64,000 nt of DNA from Blepharisma stoltei (Eukaryota; Ciliophora; Heterotrichea; Heterotrichida; Blepharismidae): positions 496,001 through 560,000 of the forward strand of contig CAJZBQ010000046.1 in NCBI GenBank assembly GCA_914767885.1. The letters are read 5' to 3'. The notes under the pieces were generated by a model. That model did not search any database. It was not told the DNA's origin and worked only from the letters and a program-made list of their open reading frames with translations. The position numbers were made by a program, and so were the translations under genes. Below, piece after piece: positions 9,391 through 21,387 of this stretch (the first letter of the stretch is position 1; every line of letters starts with the position of its first letter).

Positions 9391-12300
9391 TTATTTTATA
9401 GTTGTTATTTGAAAGCTTGCCTCTTGGTAATGCTTTGGTGATTTTTCTGATTTTATACTAGGTGGTATGATTGAAATTATCACCTGAAGTTTTGATAGCC
9501 TTTCCATTTCATATTCGATATATGGAAGATAATATAAAAAATACAAGATAATTATCGTGAGAACATAAGCAACAGCAGCATATAGGATAAAATTTGATTT
9601 TTCTAAAATCATATTTTGTGAGGTTTGATCAATAACTTCATAAATCTTAGTCATTAATTGCTGTAATTGGGTCAGGCTGTTGGTTAAATTTTGAGATGCT
9701 TCAAAAAAGTTCTCTTTATCATATTGGAGATCCCAAGCGTCATAAAAAAGTAAATTCGTATATCAAAATGTGCCATATTTGAATCCTGGAGTCGATGTGT
9801 TTTTATATTCAAATAGATTTGACTTGACAATCGAAGACATATATTGCATCCTTTGGAGCAATTGTTTATTTAAATAATAGAAAGAGCTCAGAGTTTTATC
9901 AAGTTCTTCTTCTGGATTTGAGAAAAAATAAGGGTTAAGAGTCCAAAACTCTTTACCAAACCTTTGAAGGCCTGCCTCTCTTGCCCAAAACCCAATAGCA
10001 GGAGTAAGAGCTCTTCTGGATATGTAGGTTGCTAGGAGCTCAGGCCGTTCAATTAGGTATTTTTCACATGTTGGGTATATATATACATGCACACATACAT
10101 AATAAACAATAGTATAGCCCGAGCCTTCTTTTGACTTAAACTATACAACGTCTTCCGAAATCAGCAGAGAAGTTGGTTTAACCAACATTTGGTGGTAAAA
10201 TCACTCCTAGATGACAAATCCACTTGTTACTGAAGATTTTCCATTTGGAGAGTTAGCATTACCTACAAATGTTGGTAAAGTCAACTTCACCACTGACATC
10301 ATATAGACCTAGCCAAAAACAGGCTCAGGCAATAATCGAAAAAAGAATCAAGAGACGCAGGATATACCTCGAAGAAACCGTAAAGTTGACTTTTTTACCC
10401 TTGCTAATATTTTTTTGCACTGCATCCTGGTATTCTTGATTGAAATTGACACCGTGAACTGATGATAGCCTGTCAATACACAAAGCAACTAAATCAAAAT
10501 ACGTTACAGTTGCTGCTTGAATGATATAGTTTTTCGAATATTTTTCTCACAAATTAAATGGTTATTATTCTATTCTTATCAAAAACAGCTTTGTGGTTAC
10601 TCCCCCCCCCCCTCCGTGAGCGAACAAAACCATTAGAAAAATCGCCATTTTTTGACCAAAAACCCACCCTCCGTGAGTGAACAAAAATTTTTTTAATAGA
10701 AAAAATTTTAATGGAAAAAAATTTTGATATATAAGTGATAATTAGTATAATGAAATCTAGAGCTAATTCTGTTTAATTTTAAACAAATTGCGTTTTAAAA
10801 CATAAATTTTGCAAATTAAATTAATATTTGCTTCCCAATTTTTGCAAATTAGGAGGATTTTTTTAAATTTCGAAAAAAATATTTTTTATAAAATTTTATA
10901 TATAAATTTTTTTTAAAAAAAAAAATTAACCCCCCTCCGTGAGCGAACAAAATTTTTTTGTTCGCTCACGGAGGGGGGGGGAGTTAGTAATTTTTTTGTT
11001 ACATTTAAATCAAGTTATATAAAATTTCACAATAAATTATATCTTTTGCTTATTAAATATACTATCATAATAAGCACAATGATGCAGGTTCCTGCAAGAG
11101 CCGACTCAATGATTACAAGAAGCTTGACAGTAAAATTTAATTTGTAAATTTGATTTTTTTCACAATCAATTAGCCCATAAAGAGATGAATTTACCTGCTT
11201 AAAAGTCTCGCCAAAACCATTTGAGATCAAGAACTGCAAGCTATCCACGTAATCCTCAGGACGATTTAAATTATAAATTAAATTTTCAGACTAAATATTG
11301 ATTACATTTTCAACAAATAGATCAATTTCATCATGCAAATTCTTATAAAACACTTTTGGAGTATTCAAAAAATCCCAGGTCGATAGGAAGCTAGTTTTAA
11401 CGATTTTTGAGCTGTCGCAGTAGCTTCATGAGTAATAGTTGTTCAATAAATTATTTTGATGTGTAAGAAAATTTGATTTTGAGGCTTGTAATAATTCAAT
11501 ATAAGTATTGATTTCAGCTTTATCATATTTTGCACAGAAATCAATAGTCCTGGCATACTGTGCAGATGCTATCATATTATACATAATAACTCCTAGATCA
11601 TTGATGGTTTCAGCAGTTTTTGTGTGATTTACAGATTTTGAAATATATATTGATATAGCTATGTTAGAAGCTGAAATTGATAAAATCTATATAAAGTATA
11701 CTGATAAAAATAATACCAATTTGAATAATTTTAAAGATTTTTGGCAATTTAATATAATGCGTGCTCCCTTATCTAAATAGTGATTACGATTATTATCACG
11801 AGAGGAAACACTATAAGTAGCTGAGCTTGGGCTACACATTAAAATGACGTAGCGATCCAGCCTGTCTCCTAGCACCTGCAGTTCGGCAACCAAGGAATCT
11901 TGTTGAAGGAAGAATAGCGCTCGAAAATTTGTATCCTTGTCTGGTGGAGAATAAATGTCGGATTCAACCATTCGCATACCTACACATATAAATCAAAATT
12001 TACCTCGTGGGAGATGTTCCTTCAGAGCTGGAAAGGGAATTCTCAACGGCGACCTTGGCAAATCGGGTAGCTTCCCAGAGCGATACCAGGCGCTGGGCTA
12101 AGAAGTTCCATTTTGACCAGCAGGTCTGGCCAGAAAACTTGATTTTTCGAGTTTTTTGGAAGGGCAACCCAATTGAAGTTCGGCACGACGACCTAGTACA
12201 CGAGCTCTGGGTAGACGATCAAACCCAGCTCAGATTAGTCCAATAAATTTACTATTGGGCTGCTCTGTCGGATCGGGTCACACCCTCCGGGTCGAGGTCG

Positions 12301-15300
12301 GCAGGATATAGGAATTGCCCGAGGATGGCGCTATCTTGCGCCATCCTCGGGCAATTAGTATAACTGAGGACGAAGAAAGTGGAAGAACTCGCTGCTCATG
12401 TGGATGCCGGACGCTTCTCAATAGCGTTAAATTAACCCTAACATAGCTGAGCTTAGAGTTTTTTCAAGAAAATTTGAGTTAATTTCATTACTTTTTATTA
12501 TGTCAATAATTGTACTATCAGCTTCTGATGCATTTTCATCAAGAGTTGATAAATTCCGATTCGTCTGTCTCAGTAACTCATGTTTATCTGATTCTATAGA
12601 TAAAAATTTAGAATATCTTTTTATATCAAAATTATTTTCACTAGTAGTTAATATTGGCGGTTGCTCACTCCCCCCCCCCCTCCGTGAGCGAACAAAATTT
12701 TTTTTGTTCGCTCACGGAGGGGGGTTAATTTTTTTTTTTAAAAAAAATTTATATATAAATTTTATAAAAAAAATTTTTTTCGAAATTTAAAAAAATCCTA
12801 ATTTGCAAAAATTTGGGAAGCAGATATTAATTTAATTTGCAAAATTTATGTTTTAAAACGCAATTTGTTTAAAAATTAAACAGAATTAGCTCTAGATTTC
12901 ATTATACTAATTATCACTTATATATCAAAATTTTTTTCCATTAAAATTTTTTCTATTAAAAAAAATTTTTGTTTCACTCACGGAGGGTGGGTTTTTGGTC
13001 AAAAAATGGCGATTTTTCTAATGGTTTTGTTCGCTCACGGAGGGGGGGGGGGGGAGTCAGTATATTTTATTTGTTCATAAGCTTCCCCTTTAGTCCATGC
13101 ATTTATTTCATAAAAATCTTGCACCAGAAGAATATATGGTATTTCTGTTGACTTAAAGTCTTTTTTGCAATAAATAACTGCAATTACTTTTTCTTTCCGT
13201 TGAATTAGTTTTGGCTTAAACAAGACCATTTTCGAAAAAACAATTTCAGGGATTACATTGTCTATATATTTATATATAAGGCATGAGCTTTCTATATTCA
13301 AAAGGCGATGAAAATCTTGTGAATGATTATATATCATTCCTTCCTTTGAAATTAAAGCAGCTTCTCTATTTTTGGTGCATGCCATCATAGAGACCATATA
13401 GTATAGACTCTCATCAAGGGCTGTTAATCTGATTAAAAATTTGACTTCACTTAAATATCCATTATGGTCTCTAATAAATAGTGTATCTCTTTTGCCTAGT
13501 TGTGGCTCTGTACATGTATCTACAAATCTTTTCATAGTTTCTGCATGAAATTCATTATATGGTTCTGGTATATACTGGTCTATTTTATTTCCTACCATAT
13601 TATCAACAGTATCTTTCAGAAGTTGAGCTGCAATCTCATTAGCATATATAATTATCCCAAAATTCCGTTTTTGAGCAGAAATCACCATATTCCCAGAATA
13701 TTCCTCGAATTTTGTAATAACATTTTCATGCATCATTATTTCTTCTTCGCTTTTTAATTGGTAAACCTTATGCAACAAATTTGCTCCTTCATTGAATTCC
13801 TGGAAAATATTTTGTAGAAGGCCTCCATATAGCTCATAAACATGTGCATGATTTGTATGAAGCATTTTCTTATATCGATCTTCAACTTTTCTAATTTCGC
13901 AATAGACTTCATTTGATAAATTTTCTAGTTTATTTAGGCTTGATCTCTTTGAGGAAATTTCATATCAAAACTCTAGTAAATATCTGCATAAAAACTCATC
14001 TTCGCTCTTTGCCACTTCTAAATCAATTAAATAGACTAAAAAATTATTTGCTATTTGATCTGTTCCTGGATGCTTTTTCATCCATTCTTGGATCCTTAAA
14101 GCTTGTATTTCTCCCTCAATGCTTGGTAATACACTTCCCATTCGGGCATACTTTATTTTTGCAAGTCTGATATCATTCAATGTATGTAAAAAATAATATA
14201 CTTCTCATGCCACCAATAATTTGTCGCGTCTGAACATGGGAGTATTATAGATTTCTGCGAATTTGTTTATGATATTACCACTGTGAGTAGTTGAAGGATC
14301 CATTAGAAACTTACGAATTTGGAGCTCAAAGGCATGTTGATCCAAGGAAACTTGGCTTTCCTTTGAATTTTCAACTAAAATTAAAATTTTACGGAAAATA
14401 AGTATCCCAGCTGCAGGTATTATACAAATACTAACTCTCCCATCAAATTTAAACAGAAATTAGATAAATTTAAATTTTTTTGGATCAATCCCCTTTAATT
14501 TGAAACAAATTTTAGCTTAATTTTTAAGTTAAATATTATATATAAAGTTTTCACACTGAACCGATAATTTTTTTAGTTAATTCCCATAAAATTTAATTTA
14601 TATTAATTTTTAACATAAAATTTTATATCAATTTAATTCTTTTTAGAAAAAAATTAGCCCCCCTTTAAATTGTAATAGGTTTTGCTGTTACTATTTAAAG
14701 CTGGAAAGTAAAAATAAAAGTTATTCCAGCATTATCCATTGCGATCCCAATAAGAAAGCTGAAGGAAAATCCAGATAAAATCAAGAGCTGAGTGATTCTT
14801 ATAGCGTTAAGTATCGGATTGAAATATGAGTTGAATTTAAAGGTGAGATAAGAAAACATAAGAGATAGCACGAAAACGAACCAAATATGCCATATAAAAT
14901 GATCATACCCATAAAAGACATATATAAATACTACTATAAATTTGCTGAATAATTGGGCTATGTCTAAATTTGAGTCTGACCTTGCTTTTATATTAAAATT
15001 TGAAAAAGAGTGCCGAACATCTGCAGTGAATAATTCGTAAATAACAGTTAGTAAAAGATACATTAAAATGGTATCACGTGCCAACTTAGCCTCTAGGCAT
15101 AGCAGTCAAGACCTTAGGATACCGAGAACTGAGAATCAAGCGCATGCTCTAGAGTTGTGTATCCAGGTAGGTTTTGGCTGCTTTCCTGTGGTTAGAAACG
15201 GAGTTGGCTATGGGCATTTCTCTACTGAGAAACTGGGGTTTCGGCCCAAGCCACAGGGGAACTGTCTTTTTCCTGTGCTGTCAAGAAAGGTACTTTGAAA

Positions 15301-16538
15301 CTCATAGACTTCAAGGAGTTGATCCTTGGAATCAAGCTATTCCAATCGCCCGCAGCAGGGCCGCAGAAATCATAAGCTGCCCATTCAAGAATGAAGCCTC
15401 AAGGCAAGGAGGAGATAGAAGGTACTGAAAGTGGCGCCCGTTTTCGGGTGATAGACCCTCTGGACTAGAGTCGAAAAACGGTCGAACCTCCGTACGGGAG
15501 GTCTTTGGCGACTGCCTTAACATGGCTAACGCCTGACTTTTTAATAATCCTAAGCAGTAAGTAAAAAAAGTAATATTGCTGAAGAAATGCCTAAAATCGA
15601 TCCAAATGCTCCTAATGGAAAATTGTTCTTTGACAGTGATGAATATAGTGTACCATCAGGATCAACTAAATATGAGTACTTGGCAGTTACCAATAAAATC
15701 ATAAGAGAAGGAATATAGCCAACAGAAAATAAAAATCCAAAAAGAAAACTTGGAAGCTTTATAAAAGCTTTCGGTATTTTTCATGACCGAAATATAAGGG
15801 TACTGATTATACTAATGTAAATTAAACTAGTTCACAGAAATGTAACTATAACCAAAAAAGCTGGAAAATAGAGGCGAGAATCAGAAATTCATGAATCAAA
15901 GCTGAAATATCCAAAAAGCTGTCAGTAAATGCCAAATTTTTTTCAAAGTCTGATGTTCATCGTAAGGAACCCCCCCCCTCATTTGTCGAATTTTCTAGTC
16001 TTTTTTTTTTATAAGAATTTTTTTTTTTTCAGGACCTCATTTGTCCCCAAAATCTAGTCAAAAATGATTTGTCCAATTTTCTAGTCTTTTTTGGATTTTT
16101 TCGAATGCCCTAAATTCTAGTTTTTTACTTTAAAAAAACTAGAAAATGAGACAATTGAGGTCCTGAAAATTTTTTTTCTCTATCAAAATTTTGACTAGAA
16201 AATTGGACAAATGAGGTCCTAAAAAAAATTTTTTTTTCCTATAAAAAAAACTAGAAAAATGGACAAATGATAAAAGACTAGAAAATCGGACAAATGAGGG
16301 GGGGGTCCTTAGGATACCAAAGTAGTGTGACAATTTGTATAACATTTAGTGAATTTATGATCACTTCCATCGCAATTTGGGTGGCTTTTTTGGTTTTTAT
16401 GTTATACTTTGATTTGAAAAAAATCTGCAGAGATTGAATCATGTAATTTTTTGCTTGTTTTAGTCAATCTTCCTTTCTTGAATCAAGGTATTTTAAGGAA
16501 AAAGAGTCCTTATCAAATTTTTCACTGTTTAAAACCAT
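9391..16538 (-). CDS. TmcB/TmcC-like PAS membrane protein, copy B
   Basis: The most divergent copy, read leftward from ATG at 16538-16536 to the stop at 9393-9391. Coding blocks (approximate): 16538-16312, 15964-15554, 15056-14693, 14430-13057, 12667-12455, 11828-11702, 11686-11306, 11290-11020, 10580-10304, 10114-9391. The family layout is kept: WYP block, N-terminal helices, helical region, PAS domain (FGIIIYANEIAAQ, IPEPYNEFHAE), linker, helix (ILSISASNIAISIY), loop, helix (AGTCIIVLIMIVYL) and final helix (YVLTIIILYFLYYLP). Both introns are present. It lacks the GGxGGI motif of most copies. Two joints could not be resolved in frame, around 14430-14690 and 10590-11020, so it may be a pseudogene. 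Convergent with copy A. Confidence 0.6.
10115..10303. mobile_element. TATAGCCCGAG-family IES in copy B
   Basis: TA-bounded; removal gives a continuous reading ...FWLGL|YTIVYYV leading into YPTCEKYLIERPELL. Starts TATAGCCCGAG, as does the element at 61786-61967. Both also share AATCCAC and GGAGAGT blocks in the same order, so they are one family. It includes TTGGTTTAACCAAC-type palindromes. Confidence 0.65.
10600..10983. mobile_element. GTGAGCGAAC MITE in copy B
   Basis: 384 bp between TTA 10597-10599 and TTA 10984-10986. Ends are CTCCCCCCCC...GGGGGGGGAG. One side carries a second internal tip (CCCACCCTCCGTGAGTGAAC); the other carries a hairpin of two facing tips around AAAATTTTTTTGTTCGC. Inverted relative to the copies at 27875 and 28423. 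Confidence 0.85.
11291..11305 (-). other. Intron 2 of copy B, 15 nt
   Basis: Minus-strand GTAATCAATATTTAG, phase 0, at the family position after LFVEN. Confidence 0.85.
11687..11701 (-). other. Intron 1 of copy B, 15 nt
   Basis: Minus-strand GTATACTTTATATAG, phase 0, at the family position inside the helix after LVLFLS. Confidence 0.85.
11829..12443 (+). mobile_element. SINE-like retroposon in copy B linker
   Basis: Flanked by TAGCTGAGCTT (11818-11828 and 12444-12454). It begins GGGCTACACATTAAAATGACG, the 5' box, and ends GTTAAATTAACCCTAACA. Collapsing the duplication restores LEKTLSSATYSVSS in frame. It contains a 79-codon open frame (12007-12246) with no recognised homology and a small palindrome near its 3' end. 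Confidence 0.75.
12309..12362. repeat. Palindrome GAATTGCCCGAGGATGGCGC family
   Basis: A perfect-looking hairpin, GAATTGCCCGAGGATGGCGC facing its complement, flanked by TATA. Close relatives sit at 21335-21387 and 31392-31447; here it lies within a retroposon. Confidence 0.7.
12668..13056. mobile_element. GTGAGCGAAC MITE in copy B
   Basis: 389 bp between TCA 12665-12667 and TCA 13057-13059. Removal joins ...EQIKYT to EQPPILTTS in frame. Nearly the same sequence and orientation as the elements at 27875, 28423 and 42007. The TCA duplication shows that the middle base of the target can vary. Confidence 0.85.
14431..14692. mobile_element. CCTTTAAATTG-type MITE in copy B, ends unclear
   Basis: AT-rich block with CCCCTTTAATTTGAAAC and CCCCCTTTAAATTG tips, as in the elements near 18414 and 19125. 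It interrupts the N-terminal membrane region. No choice of TA or TNA joint that I tried restored the frame, so either the ends are misjudged or the gene carries an indel here. Confidence 0.5.
15057..15553 (+). mobile_element. SINE-like retroposon in copy B
   Basis: Flanked by ACAGTTAGTAAAA (15044-15056) and GCAGTAAGTAAAA (15554-15566). It starts GATACATTAAAATGGTATC. It carries the conserved core CTGAGAAACTGGGGTTTCGG (near 15220) also found in the elements at 22279, 35238 and 38239. Near its 3' end is a hairpin, CCTCCGTACGGGAGG. Collapsing the duplication restores ILLFLLTVIYELFTADV. Confidence 0.75.
15965..16311. mobile_element. CTCATTTGTC-type TIR element in copy B
   Basis: Ends AGGAACCCCCCCCTCATTTG and CAAATGAGGGGGGGGTCC, with repeated CTAGAAAAT/ATTTTCTAGT blocks in both orientations. 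TA-flanked; removal joins TLLWYP to TMNIRLWKKFG, the family WYP...W block. About 347 bp, no ORF of note. Confidence 0.75.
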
Positions 16539-17299
16539 TTATCACTTAATTTTTATTTTTGACTATAGAAAGAGATTATGACAACAATATTCTTTTCCAT
16601 AGATTTTTAAAGGATTTTTTTTTTATCATTTAAACCCACGCTCCATTCTAGTATTATATAAATATTTAATTATTCTTTTGGGCACAATAAGCATCAACTT
16701 TTTTCTGTTATTATACTTTTTTAAAGTATATTATATGGCTTTTATAATAAAATCTGCTATTACAGAAGCTTTTTAATAATTTACGAAAGTTTCAAACAAA
16801 CAAGAAAACAATTCCTTTAAATTAGAAAATTATTAAGCAGTTGCGAATTTTATCTTAATTATTAAAATCTAGAGGAATTGCCTTATTACACTTAGTCAAT
16901 TCTTCAAGTTAATTTATTTTTTATTTATGAAGATTATTTTATAAGCTATTCTGTAAGGATAATGCATCCAGAGAAGTTGTATATTGAATTATAAAAATCC
17001 TTTTCAGCAATATTAATACTTAAAAAGCCAAATTCTATAATCGTCCATAAACTGTGTCTAGAATTATTCTTAAAATTAAATCATTTCATTTACAATAGGG
17101 AATACTTTTTTCAATATGATTTTAAGGCCTTATTAAGTGTTAATGCATATTGCAAATCATATATAGCTTAGGGTCTGATTTTGATCTTCCAGGCTTAACT
17201 ATCAGTTTTTGCTTAGTATTAAAGTTTTATCAATAAAAACAATATAAAAAATTTTCAATTCAAATTCTTTAATGGCAAATCTATATAATTTCTTATTCA
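16539..17299. other. Intergenic AT-rich DNA, nothing recognised
   Basis: Upstream of copy B on the minus strand. Very AT-rich; no ORF, palindrome with defined ends or RNA gene seen. Promoter elements cannot be identified by eye. Confidence 0.5.
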
Positions 17300-17465
17300 C
17301 ACTAAAATAAAAATATTCCTAGCTTTTATTATAGAACTTATGAATTCTGATCTCAGACACTCAGCAGGTCATAAAAATTTTAAAAGCAAGGTCTAATTCA
17401 TTGTGAGATTTGCTCTGCATATTATTTTTTATTGTTCAGTGCTTAGCAGCTAGACTAATAGCGAG
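17300..17465 (+). pseudogene. Relic of a TmcB-like N-terminal exon
   Basis: Near 17330-17460 the plus strand reads IIELMNSDLRHSAGHKNFKS, then, after a one-base shift, RSNSLWDLLCILFFIVQ. This is the family ELxTADLRHS...KARSNSxWDLL segment. Nothing recognisable continues on either side. Confidence 0.6.
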
Positions 17466-18413
17466 CATCCAATAGCAATAAACGAAGGTGTTTTTGGCAA
17501 AAGATTGCACATCAAAATTTTAGTGTGTAATTTAAGTATAAAGCATGTACTAGTAAATTATATTTCATATTAAAATAAGCAAATTTTAATGAAAACACAA
17601 AACCATTAAAAAATGTGGCGCCACAAAATAAATTCTGTTAAGAATTGCAGTTATTTTTCCCTATAAAAATTGAAATTTACTTGCCAGCTATTTTCAACTA
17701 TTAAGCTTAGTTTTAGCGAACCAACATATTTGGCATCCAAAAAAAATATATTATCAAAAATAATTTAACTTTTACAAGAAAAAAATATTCTTAACAAGCA
17801 TTCAATATACAAAAATCGCAGAATTCTAGAGCACCGATGGATTTATATCATAATTAAGTATCATAATCCCGCTCTGCAAATATGTGCAACAGTTGAACAT
17901 TAGTCTATTAGATAATGTATAAACGAAAATATCCCTCTCTGTAGAATTAGTTTATTAATCTTTGCATCACTTTTTCAAGTATTTTCTTATGCTTCTGATT
18001 CATTCACCAGCTAAGCCAAATTAAAGTGCTACGATTTATCATTTACTTCAAAATAGCAAACCATAGCTTAGGAAATATGCTCTGGGAAAAAATATAAACC
18101 GCATGTGCTATTCAGCATCATAGATTATAAACTTGTTCTATTAGCTATGTGATTGCGCAATTCTAGTTAATCTCCTATCAATTTTTCATTAGCAGGGGAC
18201 CTGGCATGGTGAATTAAGTATAGAGTTCACAAAAAATCTAGGGATAAAACAAAAAGCTTAACAGCTAAATTTCTAAAACTTAATATAAATACAAAAATTT
18301 TGCCTTTAAAAAAAAGCTAAAAAATAGATAAAATTTTGAGACTTTAAACATAAAAACTTGTTTATTACTGGAAACATATGTTTTATTTTTTATTCTAATT
18401 TTCTGGTAGACTA

Positions 18414-18815
18414 CTCCCCCCCCCTTTAAATTGAAACAAAAAATTTTGTTTCAAAAATTTATATATAAAATGTTTTTCAAGAGATAAAATTTTATGGTTC
18501 ATTCTGTGTTTGATTTTTAATTTTAATTTCATGAAAAATTAATTCATAAATTTCTCAATCTCAAAGTGTAAACTTGCTGAAATGGTATTCTTCTAACTCT
18601 CCCCATAACAATTGGACAAAATAGAGTTTAATTTCTAAATCTTATATGTTTGAAGCATATTAAATAGGGTATTAGCGTATTTACATATAAAATAATGATT
18701 TTTACCTATAAAATTTTCTATTATAATAAAATTTTGTTTCAATTTAAAGGGGGGTAATTTCCCAAAAAAGTAGGAATTTTACCTATATTTTGTTTCAATT
18801 TAAAGGGGGGGGGAG
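18414..18815. mobile_element. CCTTTAAATTG MITE upstream of copy C
   Basis: 402 bp. Ends CTCCCCCCCCCTTTAAATTG and CAATTTAAAGGGGGGGGGAG; each tip is followed inward by a second tip copy. It ends about 30 bp before the ATG of copy C, so it may sit in its promoter. Confidence 0.8.
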
Positions 18816-19124
18816 TTAGACATAATACTCTATATAAAAATCTTAATGATAGCAGGAACTGAAAACTTTGATATCGATGACTATCAATCACTCGTGCACA
18901 AAGAACAGTCTGGCATATTTAAAAGGTTACAGAAGTTTTTATTAGTTCATTTTATTGAAATCTTTGAGCCTGAGCTCAATGCTCAAATCTCTTATAGGAA
19001 GCAAATAACTCTCGAGATGATTTCAACAATAATTATTACCATTCAGGTAATATCGCTTTTTTGGTATCCTGGCATGCCACTCCGTCATTGGAGCTCATAT
19101 TCAATGTTTTGAGATTTTCTCACA

Positions 19125-19450
19125 CTCCCCCCCCTTTAAATTGAAACAAAATATCGGTAAAAATTCCACTTTTTTGGTAAATTAACCCCCCTTTAAATTG
19201 GAACAAAATTTAATTTTATAATAAAAAATTATATATAATTTTTATCTAAAAAGTTTTGATATAAGTTAAATGTTTCTTCTTAACTAAAATTAAAAATTTA
19301 TTTATATCTTGCTCTTTTTTAAAGAAAAAAGTATAAAGAGCATCTTATTTAAATAAATTTATTATCCTTAATTGGTAAATTTTAAAAAAAATTCATTTTT
19401 TTTTAAAAATTTTCAAAAAAATTTTTGTTTTTTTTGATAAAAATGTTATT
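19125..19450. mobile_element. CCTTTAAATTG MITE, one end missing, in copy C
   Basis: The left end CTCCCCCCCCTTTAAATTG is clear, with a second tip at 19186. The right end lacks the G-run and merges into poly-T before the gene resumes. The missing end coincides with the deletion of the membrane region, suggesting an imprecise deletion anchored in the element. Confidence 0.65.
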
Positions 19451-20747
19451 TTTCTATTTGCATAGACTTACAAAGTATGGCTTTCTTAAAGAAAACTTTG
19501 AAGCGTATATACAAAGGTTAAGAATTTTAAAGAAATTTGAAGAAAGCACATGTGAATTGCCAGAAATTAAATATTTACACAACTTGCTAGATTTAGATGA
19601 GGCTAAAAAATCTGATGCAGAATTTTGTTTGCTTTTATTAGATTTCTGGGCTGAAATTGCGAGAAAAGATCCAAGAATAAGCAAACTAAAACATTTTGAT
19701 AAAAGAATTTATGATCTTACTAATAAAACCAAGACGCTATATTACTCACTTTCACTTTCACAAGAAACTAGGAATTATGAGGTTTTTGACTTATATGGAT
19801 TATTTTTGATTAATATTCTTGGAGAAGTCGAAGAAGGAAATATTATGCTTGGAAAGAAACTAAACATAAAGAACTATGAGTCTTCAATAGAACTTCAAAA
19901 TTTTAAAAATTATGATGAAAAATATGGAACTATCTTAATATCAACAGAGATCGGCGCATTAGGGACTATTGCATATATGAATGAAAGAGCTGCAATAATG
20001 CTCAAAGTATCTTCTGCTGAAATGATTAGGCGAGATTTTAACCAGTTTATACCCAAACCGTTTTCTTTAAATCACAATCACTAAAGGCTCAATTATTATA
20101 AATCATGCACAAGCACGGAGCTAGAAAATTTTCATGCATCCTTTCTTCAGAACCGAAATGAGCATATCTTTGAATGCAACGCTCTAATTAAGCTTACAAC
20201 ATTTAAAATAAAGCCTACTTCATGGTTACTTTTACCCAAAAAAAAACAGCAAGACAAATAATTTCCATATCAGATGAAGGACAAATCAGCAGCCACTCTT
20301 CACAATTAGCAGCCACAATAGGTTTAGAAAGAAAGAATTGCACAGGCATGAATATATCTGATATAATTAGCTATGATTGGGACTAATATCGGAGTAATAG
20401 TTTATGTTATAGAAGAGGTAACACATACAAACTCTTTGAATGTTTTTAGCCATCTTGGTCAAATTATGTTTTATATTGGGTCAACAGCAAATATAGTGAG
20501 ATCGATTAATATAGAAATTGAGCAAGAGATATATAACCTTACAAGAGATTCTGGCTACTACAGCCAAAATATCGATGACCTTTCGGTTTTACAGCAAACT
20601 CTATTGAGTGGCAAATCGCAGTGAAATCATTGTCCAAGCTCTGCAATTGTAACAGAAAATATCATTCCTCTATGGGAGTTTGACATGGGAAAGCCATATT
20701 TGAAAAAGTATAATCTTTATGATACAATTACAAATTTTATTATACAT

Positions 20748-20762
20748 GTAAAAAATATTTAG
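20748..20762 (+). other. Intron 2 of copy C, 15 nt
   Basis: GTAAAAAATATTTAG at the family position, retained in the pseudogene. Confidence 0.75.
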
Positions 20763-21334
20763 GGTCAATCTTTATTGAAATATGCTAAACAAAAGAAATC
20801 GGATATATATATGAATCGAAATGGCTTATGATAAACAGTGTAGGATATTAATAAGCCAATCATTATCTGACTTAGTTGAGTGTGAAATAGACAGAGTATA
20901 TGATTCAAGCTTAATCATTACTTTTTTGATGTGGACTGGGGTGATTATCCTTGGTCTCTGCTTAGCGATACTTATATACTTCATAACTAAATTGAAAGAT
21001 GCATATGAAAACTTTTGAAAATTCATCAAAAAATCTGTCATTTCAAGCTATACTCTTCTTAGCCAAGCTGCTTATGATAGGCTTAGATGAACCCACGGAA
21101 TTAAGATAAGCAAGAAAAGATATTCCAACCACCAGAAACACAAAGCTATTATATAAAAACAAACATTACTTGAAAATTCAGTTGGAGATTGGCATTTTTT
21201 CTAATTATTTCAATAGCTTTTTATTTTTTGATGATCTTTTATCTCTATGGAGCATGTGAAATACATATGATAAATCGACCTAAATTATTACAAAACTTTA
21301 ATATAAGGAGAACTTTACTTGCAAGAATTGGATA

Positions 21335-21387
21335 TACTGATTGCCCGATGATGGCGCATTGAGCGCCATTATCGGGCAATTTCTATA
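21335..21387. mobile_element. 53-bp palindromic IES in copy C
   Basis: TACTGATTGCCCGATGATGG...CGGGCAATTTCTATA, almost wholly a hairpin. Removal between TA repeats changes the reading from a stop-containing frame to ARIGY|FTRDIN, identical in form to copy D (ARIGYFTRDINLP). Same family as the palindromes at 12309 and 31392. Confidence 0.8.

Noticed and set aside
10600-10983. Telomere-like C/G runs
   Set aside because: The runs are homopolymers at MITE ends, not heterotrich-type telomeric repeats, and occur at both ends of internal elements.
12007-12246. 79-codon ORF on the plus strand
   Set aside because: It lies entirely inside a retroposon flanked by a target duplication, and no similar frame was recognised in other copies of the family.
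12500-13151. ORFs within or overlapping the MITE at 12668-13056 (also 28739-28800)
   Set aside because: They follow the MITE body and G-runs, recur wherever the element occurs, and lack conserved coding bias.
18846-19450. Gene scrambling as the explanation for the missing block in copy C
   Set aside because: The only nearby family fragment (17300-17465) is itself broken and lacks matching pointer repeats; C has other lesions, so decay is simpler.
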